The position numbers and the translations under genes are program-made. Below are positions 15,512 to 24,043 of a stretch of DNA of 35,817 bases, in pieces. The stretch's first letter is position 1; every line of letters begins with the position of its first letter. The notes beneath the pieces are model-generated. The model saw only the letters and a program-made list of their open reading frames with translations. It made no database searches and was not told the DNA's origin. The stretch is from Sulfurimonas sp. (GTDB lineage Bacteria > Campylobacterota > Campylobacteria > Campylobacterales > Sulfurimonadaceae): contig NZ_JALOAA010000020.1 in the NCBI RefSeq assembly GCF_023229025.1, positions 1 to 35,817 of the forward strand, read 5' to 3'.

Positions 15512-17110
15512 ATGCATATTTTTGACGATATTCCTATTTTGAGCAAATCGGCTCTTTTTGGGATTCTCTCTAAAAGATTTGACAATCAGGAGAAGAGACT
15601 CTCTGAGATTCCAAACCCAGAGCTTCTACATGACGGCAAAAAGGCCGCTAAAAAAATAGCTGATGCCATAAGAGAGAGAAAAAAGATAGTTCTTGTCGGA
15701 GACTATGATGTTGATGGGGTAAGCTCAACTGCCATTATGGTTGATTTTTTCAGACAGATTCCATACCCGCTAGAGAGCATAATACCTAATCGTTTTGTTG
15801 ACGGTTACGGTATAAGTCCAAACGTATTAAATAGGGTAGATGCCGACATTGTCATTACGGTGGATAACGGTATTACAGCGATAGAGGCTGCCCGGCTTTG
15901 CAAGGCCAGAGGCATTGAACTTATAATAACAGACCACCACACTCCCTCAGCTATACTTCCCGAAGCCTACGCGATAGTAAACCCAAAACTCTCAAAATGC
16001 ACCTACCCGTTTGAAGAGATTTGCGGAGCGCAAGTCGCTTGGCTGCTTCTTGGGCTTATTAAAAGAGAACTAAACCTCTCTATTGATATGAAGGGGTTTT
16101 TAGATATTTTGTCTATTGCCATAATTGCCGACATAATGCCGCTTACCGACATAAACAGAGCTCTCGTAAAAGAGGGGCTAAAAGTTTTAATGAGTTCTCA
16201 AAGACCCTCTTCTATTATAATAAGAGATTTTTTAAACAAAAGTGCCATAACATCAGAAGATATAGCTTTTGCCATAGCGCCGCGAATAAACTCTGCAGGA
16301 AGACTCGAAGATGCCGATATTGCACTAAAATTTCTAACAGCCACATCTATTAGTGAAGCTTACTCGCAGTTTGAAAAGCTAAATGCACTTAACGAACAGA
16401 GGCGCGAGACTGAGGCTCAAACAACAAACGAAGCATTAAAGCTAGCTAAAGATGATAACGTCATCGTTGTTGCCAAAGATGGGTGGCATGAAGGTGTTGT
16501 TGGAATTGTCGCTTCAAGACTAGTAGAACATTTTCAAAAACCGGCAATTGTTCTAAGCATAAACGATGGAGTTGCAAAAGGGAGCGCTAGAAGCATAGGA
16601 AATGTAGACATATATGAGCTTATAAAACAAAACAGTGATTTTTTAAGCAAATTTGGTGGACATAAGATGGCTGCGGGTCTTGGTCTGCAAGAGAGCAAGA
16701 TAGACTCTTTTAAAAATGCCCTCAATAGAAGTGCTTCAAAACTCAACCCTTCAGACTTCTTGCCCTTAGATGGTATCATAGGCATACTTCCAAGCCAAGA
16801 GATAGACTTTGAACTACTTGAACTGCTTGAGAGTTTTGAGCCATACGGTGAAGCAAACTCCCGCCCTCTTTTTTTAATAAAAGATGCTCAAATAGTAGAT
16901 ATAAAATATTTTGGCAAAGAGAAGTCTCACACAAAAATAACAATTAAACAGTCTGCACATGATAGAAAAAGTATAGAACTAATACAGTTTAAAAAAGCTC
17001 TCCTTATGCCTAGTGAAAAAAAGTTAACATGTAGTTACAGGGTTGTAAAAAATGAGTTCAACTCTGTAGTATCAACTCAGCTTATTATAAATAAAATATA
17101 TAATTATTAA
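15512..17110 (+). CDS. recJ: Single-stranded-DNA-specific exonuclease RecJ
   Basis: 5'-to-3' single-strand exonuclease used in recombination and mismatch repair. The 532-residue protein has the DHH phosphoesterase motifs in order: DYDVDGVSSTAIMVDFF (motif I), VDNGITAIEAA, and TDHHTPSAILPEA (the DHH motif). The DHHA1 part follows with KFGGHKMAAGLGL, then an OB-fold-like tail. It is shorter than E. coli RecJ but normal for Campylobacterota. It follows pyrG by 13 bases. Confidence 0.96.
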   Translation: MHIFDDIPILSKSALFGILSKRFDNQEKRLSEIPNPELLHDGKKAAKKIADAIRERKKIVLVGDYDVDGVSSTAIMVDFFRQIPYPLESIIPNRFVDGYGISPNVLNRVDADIVITVDNGITAIEAARLCKARGIELIITDHHTPSAILPEAYAIVNPKLSKCTYPFEEICGAQVAWLLLGLIKRELNLSIDMKGFLDILSIAIIADIMPLTDINRALVKEGLKVLMSSQRPSSIIIRDFLNKSAITSEDIAFAIAPRINSAGRLEDADIALKFLTATSISEAYSQFEKLNALNEQRRETEAQTTNEALKLAKDDNVIVVAKDGWHEGVVGIVASRLVEHFQKPAIVLSINDGVAKGSARSIGNVDIYELIKQNSDFLSKFGGHKMAAGLGLQESKIDSFKNALNRSASKLNPSDFLPLDGIIGILPSQEIDFELLELLESFEPYGEANSRPLFLIKDAQIVDIKYFGKEKSHTKITIKQSAHDRKSIELIQFKKALLMPSEKKLTCSYRVVKNEFNSVVSTQLIINKIYNY

Positions 17111-17165
17111 ATAAAAACTGCTCTTGGCTTATGAGCATATATGCGCATTAAATAGCACTAAAGTG

Positions 17166-17186
17166 TTAAAATATAGTATATTTTAA
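17166..17186. repeat. AT-rich perfect inverted repeat ahead of the SQR gene
   Basis: TTAAAATATA at 17166-17175 and TATATTTTAA at 17177-17186 are exact inverted copies around a single G. A -10-like TATAGT (17172-17177) lies within it, 68 bases upstream of the ATG. The overlap suggests an operator, but such AT-rich symmetry can also arise by chance. Confidence 0.4.
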
Positions 17187-17244
17187 AACTCCCTTAAGGC
17201 GCAAAGATGTAAAATTGATAACTTTATCACAAAAAAGGAAAATC

Positions 17245-18723
17245 ATGAGAAAGAATGAGATCTTAGAAGAGATTTTAAATGAAGTTGATAAGCATCCGGA
17301 GATTATGTCTCGTCGTGAGGCTTTAAAATACTTAACAGTATCACCATTAGCGGCATCTGTTTTAGCAAGTGCTACTATTGGTACTGCAACAGCATCAGCA
17401 TCTTCGGATGTTAAAGGTAAGATAGTAATTTTAGGTGGTGGTCTAGCCGGCATGAGTACGGCAGCACGTCTTAACAATACTATTTCAAATGCTGATATTA
17501 CCGTAATTGAGCCTGATCCTTTATCTGTCTCTTATCAGCCTGGTCAAACATTGGTTGCTAGTGGTGTCTGGGAGATAGATGATATTATCTACAAAAGAGA
17601 TGATTTCGTTCCAAGCGGTGTTAAGCTAATTAAAGGGAGTGTAACTTCTGTAGATCCTGATAACAATAAAGTTGTTGTTGATGGAGCCCAAGAGGTTACT
17701 TACGATCAACTAATTATAGCAGCCGGTGCTAACCTTAACTATGGTGCTATTAAAGGTTTAGAAGGTGAGATTACATCATCTGGAAAAGATAATGCGGCTA
17801 CAAAAAAAGTAGTTACCCAAAATGGAGTACACTCTCTTTACTTCCAAGATGGTGCTGTTGCAACATGGGCAGGTATTCAAGAGCTTATAAACAAAGCAAA
17901 AGCGCATAAAGGACCTGAAAAACTTCAAGCACTCTTCTCTAACCCAAGAGGGCCTTTTAAGTGTGGTGGTGCTCCGCTTAAAATTATGTATCTAACACAT
18001 GCGCGTCTTGTAGAAGCAGGTGTACGTGATAAAGTTGAGCTTACTTTCAACACTAATAATGGTGCACTATTTGGTATTCCTGATTATAATGTTCCTATTG
18101 TTAAGCAGTTTGAAGAGAGAGGTTTTATAGCAAACTACAAGCATAACCTAGTTGAGATAGATCCTGTTGCTAAAACAGCTACATTCAACAAGTGGTGGAT
18201 GGAGAAGAAAGAGTTTGAAGATGAGATGGGCGATCCAATTTTCAAAGAAGTTGAGGTTAGCGAGCCTGTTACATTTAAGTATGACTTTTTGCATGTTGCT
18301 CCTCCGCAAAAAACACCTGATGTTGTCGGTAAATCAAAAGTTGGTTCTGCCGGTAGTTGGATTACAGTTAACAAAGAGACTCTTCAATCATCTTTCTTCC
18401 CTAATGTATGGGCTGTAGGTGACTGTGCGGGTGTACCGATGGGTAAAACCGGCGGCTCGGCTCGTAAGCAGTACAAAGTTGTTGTAGATAACGTAATATC
18501 TGTAATGGAAGGCAAAGAGCCGACTGCTAAATATGACGGATATACGGTTTGTCCACTTATTACAGGACTTGGTACCGTTATGCTCGCTGAGTTTGACTGG
18601 AGCAAAAAGCCGACTCCTTCATTTCCTCTTGATCCGACAAAAGAGAGATGGATTATGTGGCTGTTAAAAGTTTATCTACTTAAACCAATGACAATCCACG
18701 GTATGCTCTCAGGTAGAGCGTAG
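17245..18723 (+). CDS. Sulfide:quinone oxidoreductase-family flavoprotein, Tat-exported
   Basis: FAD enzyme of 492 residues expected to oxidise sulfide and pass electrons to quinone or a cytochrome. A Tat-type signal has an unusually long N-region (SRREALKYL, R23-R24, hydrophobic part to about residue 52). The FAD-binding GGGLAGMS follows at 64-71. C240 in FKCGGAPLK and C436 in TVCPLITGLG fit the redox pair of SQR, and C394 lies in the AVGDCAG motif near FAD. The C-terminal WIMWLLKVYLLKP could bind the membrane. ATG 17245 follows AAAGGA and beats an upstream in-frame ATG at 17215. Flavocytochrome c sulfide dehydrogenase subunit is the main alternative. The downstream MBL gene is probably related in function. 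Confidence 0.85.
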   Translation: MRKNEILEEILNEVDKHPEIMSRREALKYLTVSPLAASVLASATIGTATASASSDVKGKIVILGGGLAGMSTAARLNNTISNADITVIEPDPLSVSYQPGQTLVASGVWEIDDIIYKRDDFVPSGVKLIKGSVTSVDPDNNKVVVDGAQEVTYDQLIIAAGANLNYGAIKGLEGEITSSGKDNAATKKVVTQNGVHSLYFQDGAVATWAGIQELINKAKAHKGPEKLQALFSNPRGPFKCGGAPLKIMYLTHARLVEAGVRDKVELTFNTNNGALFGIPDYNVPIVKQFEERGFIANYKHNLVEIDPVAKTATFNKWWMEKKEFEDEMGDPIFKEVEVSEPVTFKYDFLHVAPPQKTPDVVGKSKVGSAGSWITVNKETLQSSFFPNVWAVGDCAGVPMGKTGGSARKQYKVVVDNVISVMEGKEPTAKYDGYTVCPLITGLGTVMLAEFDWSKKPTPSFPLDPTKERWIMWLLKVYLLKPMTIHGMLSGRA

Positions 18724-18733
18724 CCAAAACTAC

Positions 18734-18757
18734 CTAATCCTCCCTAGGGAGGATTAG
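18734..18757. terminator. Perfect 24-bp palindrome after the SQR gene
   Basis: Arms CTAATCCTCCCT (18734-18745) and AGGGAGGATTAG (18746-18757) are perfectly complementary with no spacer, so the RNA could fold into a strong hairpin with a CTAG loop. It starts 10 bases after the SQR stop. No T tract follows, so a factor-independent terminator is only partly supported. A transcript-processing or protein-binding site is possible. Confidence 0.5.
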
Positions 18758-18769
18758 CTCTTCAAAAAG

Positions 18770-18775
18770 TATAAT
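18770..18775 (+). promoter_or_regulatory. -10 box of the MBL-fold hydrolase gene
   Basis: TATAAT after AAAAAG, 38 bases before the ATG at 18814. It gives the gene its own promoter downstream of the palindrome. No -35 box is seen. Confidence 0.5.
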
Positions 18776-18813
18776 ATTCCTTGCAAAAAAATCAAAACAA
18801 CATAGGAGACAAG

Positions 18814-19788
18814 ATGAAAAAAGCTACTCTTTTAGCTTCAGTTGCTATACTCTTCTCAATATCGCTAAATGCTTTTACTTTAGGAAGTTTAGGTGATTTT
18901 AAATTTGAGAAAATGCACCAAAATGTTTATGTTATGCATGGTCCGGAAACTGAGCCTAGCAAAGAAAACGAAGGATTTATGAATAATCCTGCAATAATAG
19001 AGAGTGAAAATGGGCTTATTATAATCGATCCGGGCGGAAACTATAATGTAGGTAAAAAAATTCTTGCCGAGATAGAAAAAATAAGTAAAAAGCCTATTAT
19101 TGCCGTATTTAATACTCACAAACATGGCGATCACTGGTTTGCAAACAAAAACATCAAAGAGAAGTATCCTGAAGTTCCAATTTATGCACTAACATATATG
19201 ATTGAGCAAGTCAAAGACAATTCTGCCGAAACTTGGTATGGTATTTTAGATAGATTATCAGGAAACTTAGAGGGAACAAAACCGTTTACTTTTCCAAACC
19301 AAGGTGTTGAGAATAAGCAGACGGTTGTTGTTGACGGTCAAACATTTATCATGCGTCACTATACAAAAGGACACTCAGATACTGATATATTAATCGAGCA
19401 TACAAACTCTAATACTCTTTTTATCGGTGACAACCTTATTACAAACCGTTTTGGAGCATTTGATGAATCTTCAAGCATTATTGAAAATATAAAAGTTCTT
19501 GAAAAAATAAAAAATCAAGAAGACGGATTTAAAAAATATACTCTCTATGTACCGGGTCATGGACCGTCAAGCGGTAAAATAAGCGAAACTATCGATCCTT
19601 TTTTAAAGTACTTAAAAATTGTACTAGAGGGTGCTCAAAAAGCTTATGATGAAGGCATAGCTAGCTATGAGATTAAGCCGGAAGTTCATGAGAAGCTAAA
19701 AGAGTATCACTCATGGGATGCTTACGAGGGTCAAATGGGCAAACACCTAATCAAAGCTTACTCAGAAGTTGAGATGCTAGACTTCTAA
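18814..19788 (+). CDS. Periplasmic metallo-beta-lactamase-fold hydrolase (SoxH-like)
   Basis: Zinc hydrolase of 324 residues with a Sec signal peptide (MKKATLLASVAILFSISLNA). The metal motif THKHGDHW gives H102, H104, D106 and H107. Further ligands lie in TKGHSDTD, GDNLI and VPGHGPSSG. The start, NPAIIESENGLIIIDPGG, is typical of the group that includes SoxH and quinoprotein-associated hydrolases. The substrate is unknown. Its position after the SQR gene suggests a sulfur role, for instance hydrolysis of a sulfur compound, but this is inference. ATG 18814 was preferred to an in-frame TTG at 18781 because AGGAGA (18804-18809) precedes it and the signal peptide begins there. Confidence 0.84.
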   Translation: MKKATLLASVAILFSISLNAFTLGSLGDFKFEKMHQNVYVMHGPETEPSKENEGFMNNPAIIESENGLIIIDPGGNYNVGKKILAEIEKISKKPIIAVFNTHKHGDHWFANKNIKEKYPEVPIYALTYMIEQVKDNSAETWYGILDRLSGNLEGTKPFTFPNQGVENKQTVVVDGQTFIMRHYTKGHSDTDILIEHTNSNTLFIGDNLITNRFGAFDESSSIIENIKVLEKIKNQEDGFKKYTLYVPGHGPSSGKISETIDPFLKYLKIVLEGAQKAYDEGIASYEIKPEVHEKLKEYHSWDAYEGQMGKHLIKAYSEVEMLDF

Positions 19789-19793
19789 AATAG

Positions 19794-19830
19794 TAGAGTC
19801 GTCAAAGAACGGCTCTATTGTTACTTTTTT
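19794..19830 (+). terminator. Rho-independent terminator after the MBL gene
   Basis: TAGAGTCG (19794-19801) pairs with CGGCTCTA (19810-19817) over eight base pairs, including one G-U, around an eight-base loop. It is followed by TTGTTACTTTTTT. It starts six bases after the stop codon. This is the clearest intrinsic terminator in the window. Confidence 0.8.
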
Positions 19831-19876
19831 CCTAAAATTTCAGTTCAAATACTACATCTTTTACTTATAATAATTT

Positions 19877-22009
19877 ATGCCTAAAATATATAGATGCCAA
19901 AGAGCAAAATCAGATATTACAACAATGAAAGCCTTAAATGATTCTCTGGTTGCTTATAGCACAAAGTTTCATGGGATAAAAATATTTGACTTTGGTGAGT
20001 GCGAGGTAAAAAAAAGCATCGCTAACATGTATCTCAACTCAACGGTAACTGCCTCTGCCTTTAGCCCAAACTCTGAACTATTTTGCTTTGTAAATAATAG
20101 GGTTATCTATATAGTAGAGTTGCTATCTAAGGAGATAGTTAATACTATTGAGGTGCATGGCGAAGATATAGATATTGTGAGCTTTGATTTATCTTCAAAC
20201 TATATAATAGCCGGAACTAAAAATGCAAGGGTGCTACAGTATAAAATAAATCAATCCTCCCTGCTCTCTAGACTCTGCTCTTTCCCGCATGACAGAACTA
20301 TTATGTCAAAGCAGAGTGAAAACTATGTTAGCTCCTTTGCATTTTATAAAAATAATTTTGCTTGTAGCGGCTATGGAGGAGCAATATATATAATTGACCT
20401 CTACACTCAAGTAAACAAAAATATTATTACCTACAATAGAACCAGAATTAATGCTATATGTTTTTTAAATGAAGAGACACTGATATGTGGTAAAGACAAC
20501 GGCAAGGTAGATATTGTTTCTCTCTTAGATGAGAACAACTACAAAAGCATAGATACCCCAATAAGATCCATACAGAATATAATCGTAATGCCAAACCCTG
20601 ACTATGTAATGGTTAGCGGCGACTCAAACACCATTTCAATAATTGACATAAAAAAGCATAAAATTGCACATAGCAAATATATTTCGCTTAGTAAAAAAAT
20701 ATTATCCGTAGATATAATCAACAGCGACTCGCTAGTCGTTGCCCTGCAAGATAATGAAATCGTACATGTAGAACTTCCCGGCATTACAAAATTAAAATCT
20801 TTAATTGCCAACAAGCTAATAAAGGAAGCTTTTGCACTCATAGCCAAAGAGCCGATGCTCCAAGGCTCAAATGAGCATAAAATGCTCGAAGATAGGTTTG
20901 AAAAAGATTATGAAGATGCCCTTGTATCATTAGTTAATCAAAACAGATTACATGCTGTGCAAATTCTAGATATTTACAAAGATATAAAATCAAAAGAGAG
21001 CAAAATAAAAGAGCTATTTGACGCATTTGAAAACTATCTACGATTTCAGACACTTTTTTTAGAAAAAAAGTATGCACTCGCTTATGCCATGAGCTCTAAA
21101 TATGAGCCGCTAAAGCGTACCGTACAGTACAAAAAAATGGAGCAACTCTTTAGGCTCGCTTTCTCAAACGCGCAAAGACACATACTCCAAGAGAATATCT
21201 CCGGAGCAAGAGCGCTACTAGCAGAGTACAATACCGTAGTCTCAAAAAAACCGCTTATTAAGCTCTTGGTCGCTCAAAATAAAGAGTTTGTAAAGTTGTT
21301 AAAAGCTATACAAAAGAGAGACTTTAGAACTATTAACAGCCTCATAGAGAAGAATGAACTCTTTAAACAGATACCAACCTACATAGCTCTAAATAGGCAA
21401 CTAGAAGAGACTCTTCTTGAGATAGAGGAGGATATCAAAGCTGCTCAGACAAGTAAAGCTAAAGAGGCGCTGCTAGCTCTTGATGACATTCCACATATAG
21501 CAAAAAGGGTAGAGCAGCTACATCTAAAATGCAAACATGCCCTCTTGCTTCAAAATGCTTATGAAAACAGTGATTTTAAAAACTGTTATGAGCTTTTAGA
21601 TATCTACAAATATCTAAGAAACACAGAGCTTGGGATACTTCTTGAGAAACATTGGCATAAACTTATGCAAAAGTGTGAAGAGTACGCACTTGAGGGAAAT
21701 ATAAAAGGCATTAAAAAGGAGCTTGGTCAGCTTCTTAGCTTATCAAGCAGAAACAATAAAATAGGAGATTTGCTAAGAGTAAGTTTTCATACAAGAGTAG
21801 CTATCTTGATGGAGAAAAACAGTTTTAAAGGTGCAGAAGCAATAATCTATACATATATAGATATCTTTGGCTTAGATAGTGAAATCAACCATATTATGAA
21901 AAAATTTGAGAGAGTCTCTTCATTAAAACTAGCAATTACGCAGACTCAAAAGAGCAGACCCTCAAGAGATAGCTGGAGACATAGTGAGATTATAATGAAG
22001 GGTCTGTAA
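19877..22009 (+). CDS. Beta-propeller plus alpha-solenoid protein, function unknown
   Basis: Protein of 710 residues with no signal peptide or membrane helix. Residues 1 to about 310 read as WD40-like beta-strand repeats, with recurrent segments such as TASAFSPNSELFCFVNNRVIYI, INAICFLNEETLICGKDNGKVDIV and the NPDYVMVSGDSNTISIIDI stretch. From about residue 320 to the end the sequence is almost all charged helix, with repeated paired-helix units of TPR/solenoid appearance. A propeller followed by a solenoid is the layout of eukaryotic coat proteins and of some scaffold proteins. The last 20 bases overlap fliI on the other strand. No enzyme motif is visible; a scaffold or protein-binding role is inferred. 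Confidence 0.75.
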   Translation: MPKIYRCQRAKSDITTMKALNDSLVAYSTKFHGIKIFDFGECEVKKSIANMYLNSTVTASAFSPNSELFCFVNNRVIYIVELLSKEIVNTIEVHGEDIDIVSFDLSSNYIIAGTKNARVLQYKINQSSLLSRLCSFPHDRTIMSKQSENYVSSFAFYKNNFACSGYGGAIYIIDLYTQVNKNIITYNRTRINAICFLNEETLICGKDNGKVDIVSLLDENNYKSIDTPIRSIQNIIVMPNPDYVMVSGDSNTISIIDIKKHKIAHSKYISLSKKILSVDIINSDSLVVALQDNEIVHVELPGITKLKSLIANKLIKEAFALIAKEPMLQGSNEHKMLEDRFEKDYEDALVSLVNQNRLHAVQILDIYKDIKSKESKIKELFDAFENYLRFQTLFLEKKYALAYAMSSKYEPLKRTVQYKKMEQLFRLAFSNAQRHILQENISGARALLAEYNTVVSKKPLIKLLVAQNKEFVKLLKAIQKRDFRTINSLIEKNELFKQIPTYIALNRQLEETLLEIEEDIKAAQTSKAKEALLALDDIPHIAKRVEQLHLKCKHALLLQNAYENSDFKNCYELLDIYKYLRNTELGILLEKHWHKLMQKCEEYALEGNIKGIKKELGQLLSLSSRNNKIGDLLRVSFHTRVAILMEKNSFKGAEAIIYTYIDIFGLDSEINHIMKKFERVSSLKLAITQTQKSRPSRDSWRHSEIIMKGL

Positions 22010-23303
22010 GCTTCAATAGCTCCTCTATAGTATCATTAAATTCAGTCGTCTGCATCGCATTTTGGATTAGAAACTTCTCCATATCACTCTTTTTGCTTAT
22101 TGCTTCATCCAACTCAGGATCCGTACCTTTTGTATATGCACCTATGCGAATTAACATCTCATTCTCTTTTAAAATAGTATAAAGCCTTCTAAACTTCAAA
22201 ACAGCCACTAGATGCTCTTGTAAAATAATATCATTCATTACTCTTGAAGCAGAGTTAAGTATATTTACAGGTGGATATATACCAAAGTCTGTAAGTTCGC
22301 GTGAGAGCACTATATGCCCATCAAGGATGGAACGTGACTGATCTGCAATAGGATCACCCATATCATCCCCCTCAATGAGAACCGTAAAAAATGCCGTAAT
22401 AGAGCCTTTGCCCTCCTCTTTTCCCGCACGCTCCATAAGCTGAGGCAAAAGCGTCAAAGATGAAGGCGGATAACCCTTTGAGGTCGGTGGCTCGCCAAGT
22501 GCTAAACCTATCTCTCTTTGAGCCATGGCAAACCTTGTAACCGAATCCATAATAAAAAGAACATCAAGCCCTTGGTCTTTAAAAAATTCAGCAACGCTCA
22601 TAGCCGCAAATGCACCATACTTTCTCATAAGCGGAGAGTCATCTGAGGTTGCTACTACAATTACAGTATTTTCAAGATTTCCACCTAGATTCTTCTCAAT
22701 AAACTCAGGAACCTCCCTGCCCCTCTCGCCTATGAGTGCGACAACTTTTATGGGCGCATTAGAGCCTCTTACTATCATTCCCATCAATGTTGACTTTCCA
22801 ACTCCACTCCCCGCAAAAATACCAAGCTTTTGCCCTTTTCCGCATGTTAGGAGCCCATCTATACTCTTTACCCCTACGCTAAAGACCTCATCTATCATTC
22901 CACGCTTCATGGCAGCTATCGGGGGTTTTATAATCGGCATTAGCTTAGAGCCGTTTACTACTCCTTTGCCGTCAATGGGTCTCATAAACGGATCTACTAC
23001 GCGCCCAAGCAGAGATTCTCCTACAGGGATATTTAGACCTGTCTGATCTAAAAAAACTCTATCGCCGGAACAAAATCCCTCTACAAAACTAAATGGCGTA
23101 ATAAAAAACGTAGCGCCATCTATCTCTGTTACCATGCCTATAGTCTCTTGGTTTGTCTCGTTTGAGATAATTTTTACTATATCGCTTATGCTTACTTTTA
23201 GCCCACGCGCTGTAATTACCGTTGCATTTATCTTAACAACTTCGCCAAAAGCAACCGAGTATTTTTTATTTGATATTTTATCTTTTAGTGAAGAGAAGGG
23301 CAT
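21990..23303 (-). CDS. fliI: Flagellum-specific ATPase FliI
   Basis: ATPase of the flagellar type III export apparatus at the cytoplasmic base of the motor, related to F1-beta. The 437-residue protein has the Walker A loop GIFAGSGVGKSTLMGMI, the Walker B region DVLFIMDSVTRFAMAQREIGLALGEPPTSKGYPPS (shared by FliI and type III ATPases) and GSITAFFTVLIEGDDMGDPIADQ. ATG 23303, six bases after AAGGAG, was chosen over the TTG one codon upstream. It is convergent with and overlaps the propeller-solenoid gene by 20 bases. folE lies 26 bases upstream on the same strand and may share its transcript. Confidence 0.96.
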   Translation of the reverse strand: MPFSSLKDKISNKKYSVAFGEVVKINATVITARGLKVSISDIVKIISNETNQETIGMVTEIDGATFFITPFSFVEGFCSGDRVFLDQTGLNIPVGESLLGRVVDPFMRPIDGKGVVNGSKLMPIIKPPIAAMKRGMIDEVFSVGVKSIDGLLTCGKGQKLGIFAGSGVGKSTLMGMIVRGSNAPIKVVALIGERGREVPEFIEKNLGGNLENTVIVVATSDDSPLMRKYGAFAAMSVAEFFKDQGLDVLFIMDSVTRFAMAQREIGLALGEPPTSKGYPPSSLTLLPQLMERAGKEEGKGSITAFFTVLIEGDDMGDPIADQSRSILDGHIVLSRELTDFGIYPPVNILNSASRVMNDIILQEHLVAVLKFRRLYTILKENEMLIRIGAYTKGTDPELDEAISKKSDMEKFLIQNAMQTTEFNDTIEELLKLTDPSL

Positions 23304-23329
23304 CAAAATCTCCTTGCTTTTTAATAGAC

Positions 23330-23914
23330 CTAATAACGAGAGCCGTTTGGGGAGTTTATCAAAGAGAAAAATTCACTTCTTGTCTTTTCATCCTTTTTAA
23401 ACAGACCACGCAGAGCCGATGATGTCGTTGTAGAGTTTATCTTCTCAACTCCTCTCATCTCCATACACATATGTCGTGCTTGAACAACGACTGCCACACC
23501 TTTTGGTGCTATTGTATCCATAATAGCATCTGCTATCTGCTCTGTAAGCTGCTCTTGAATCTGCATACGACGTGCAAAAACATTAACAACTCTTGGAATT
23601 TTTGACAAACCCACTACCTTACCATCCGGTATGTATGCCACATGAACACGCCCAATAATAGGCAGAAGATGATGCTCACATGTAGAGTAAAACTCTATAT
23701 CTTTTAGAAGAACCATCTCATCATTTGAGCTTGTAAAAAGAGCTGACTTTAAAATCTCTCTTGGATCCTCTTTATAGCCGCCAAATATAAACTCATATGC
23801 TTTTTTAACTCTTTGCGGAGTCTTTAAAAGCCCCTCTCTACTCGGGTCTTCCCCGACATGAAACATCATAGTCTTTACTGCATCTTCAAATTTTGTATCT
23901 TGCTTATCGGACAA
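23330..23914 (-). CDS. folE: GTP cyclohydrolase I
   Basis: Converts GTP to 7,8-dihydroneopterin triphosphate, the first step to folate and also the entry to queuosine-type deazapurines. Motifs are complete: GEDPSREGLLKTPQRV, the zinc ligand site STCEHHLLP, GLSKIPRVVNVFARRMQIQEQLTEQIA, and QARHMCMEMRGV with the second zinc Cys. With the TTG start at 23914 (AAAGG eight bases upstream) the protein has 194 residues and a usual N-terminus. An in-frame TTG at 23956 would add 14 residues but lacks a ribosome binding site. It precedes fliI by 26 bases. Confidence 0.93.
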   Translation of the reverse strand: MSDKQDTKFEDAVKTMMFHVGEDPSREGLLKTPQRVKKAYEFIFGGYKEDPREILKSALFTSSNDEMVLLKDIEFYSTCEHHLLPIIGRVHVAYIPDGKVVGLSKIPRVVNVFARRMQIQEQLTEQIADAIMDTIAPKGVAVVVQARHMCMEMRGVEKINSTTTSSALRGLFKKDEKTRSEFFSLINSPNGSRY

Positions 23915-24009
23915 TTTTACTGCCTTTGTAAGGTTTTTATAACGATAGAGTATCAAGAAGTAGCTGAGAAAACGATGTGATGATTTTTTTAAATATTTTT
24001 AAATTTGGC

Positions 24010-24015
24010 TAAAAT
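24010..24015 (+). promoter_or_regulatory. -10 box of the cas operon
   Basis: TAAAAT in the context GGCTAAAATACATT, behind a T-rich tract (about 23984-24006) and 28 bases before the cas9 ATG. It resembles the -10 element at the end of each CRISPR repeat (TGCTAAAAT). Confidence 0.5.
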
Positions 24016-24043
24016 ACATTATTAACGAAAAAGGTTGTAAAAA

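Noticed and set aside
22525..23046. Plus-strand frame of 173 codons opposite fliI
   Set aside because: Antisense to a clear fliI; the frame is open through codon bias and no motif is seen.
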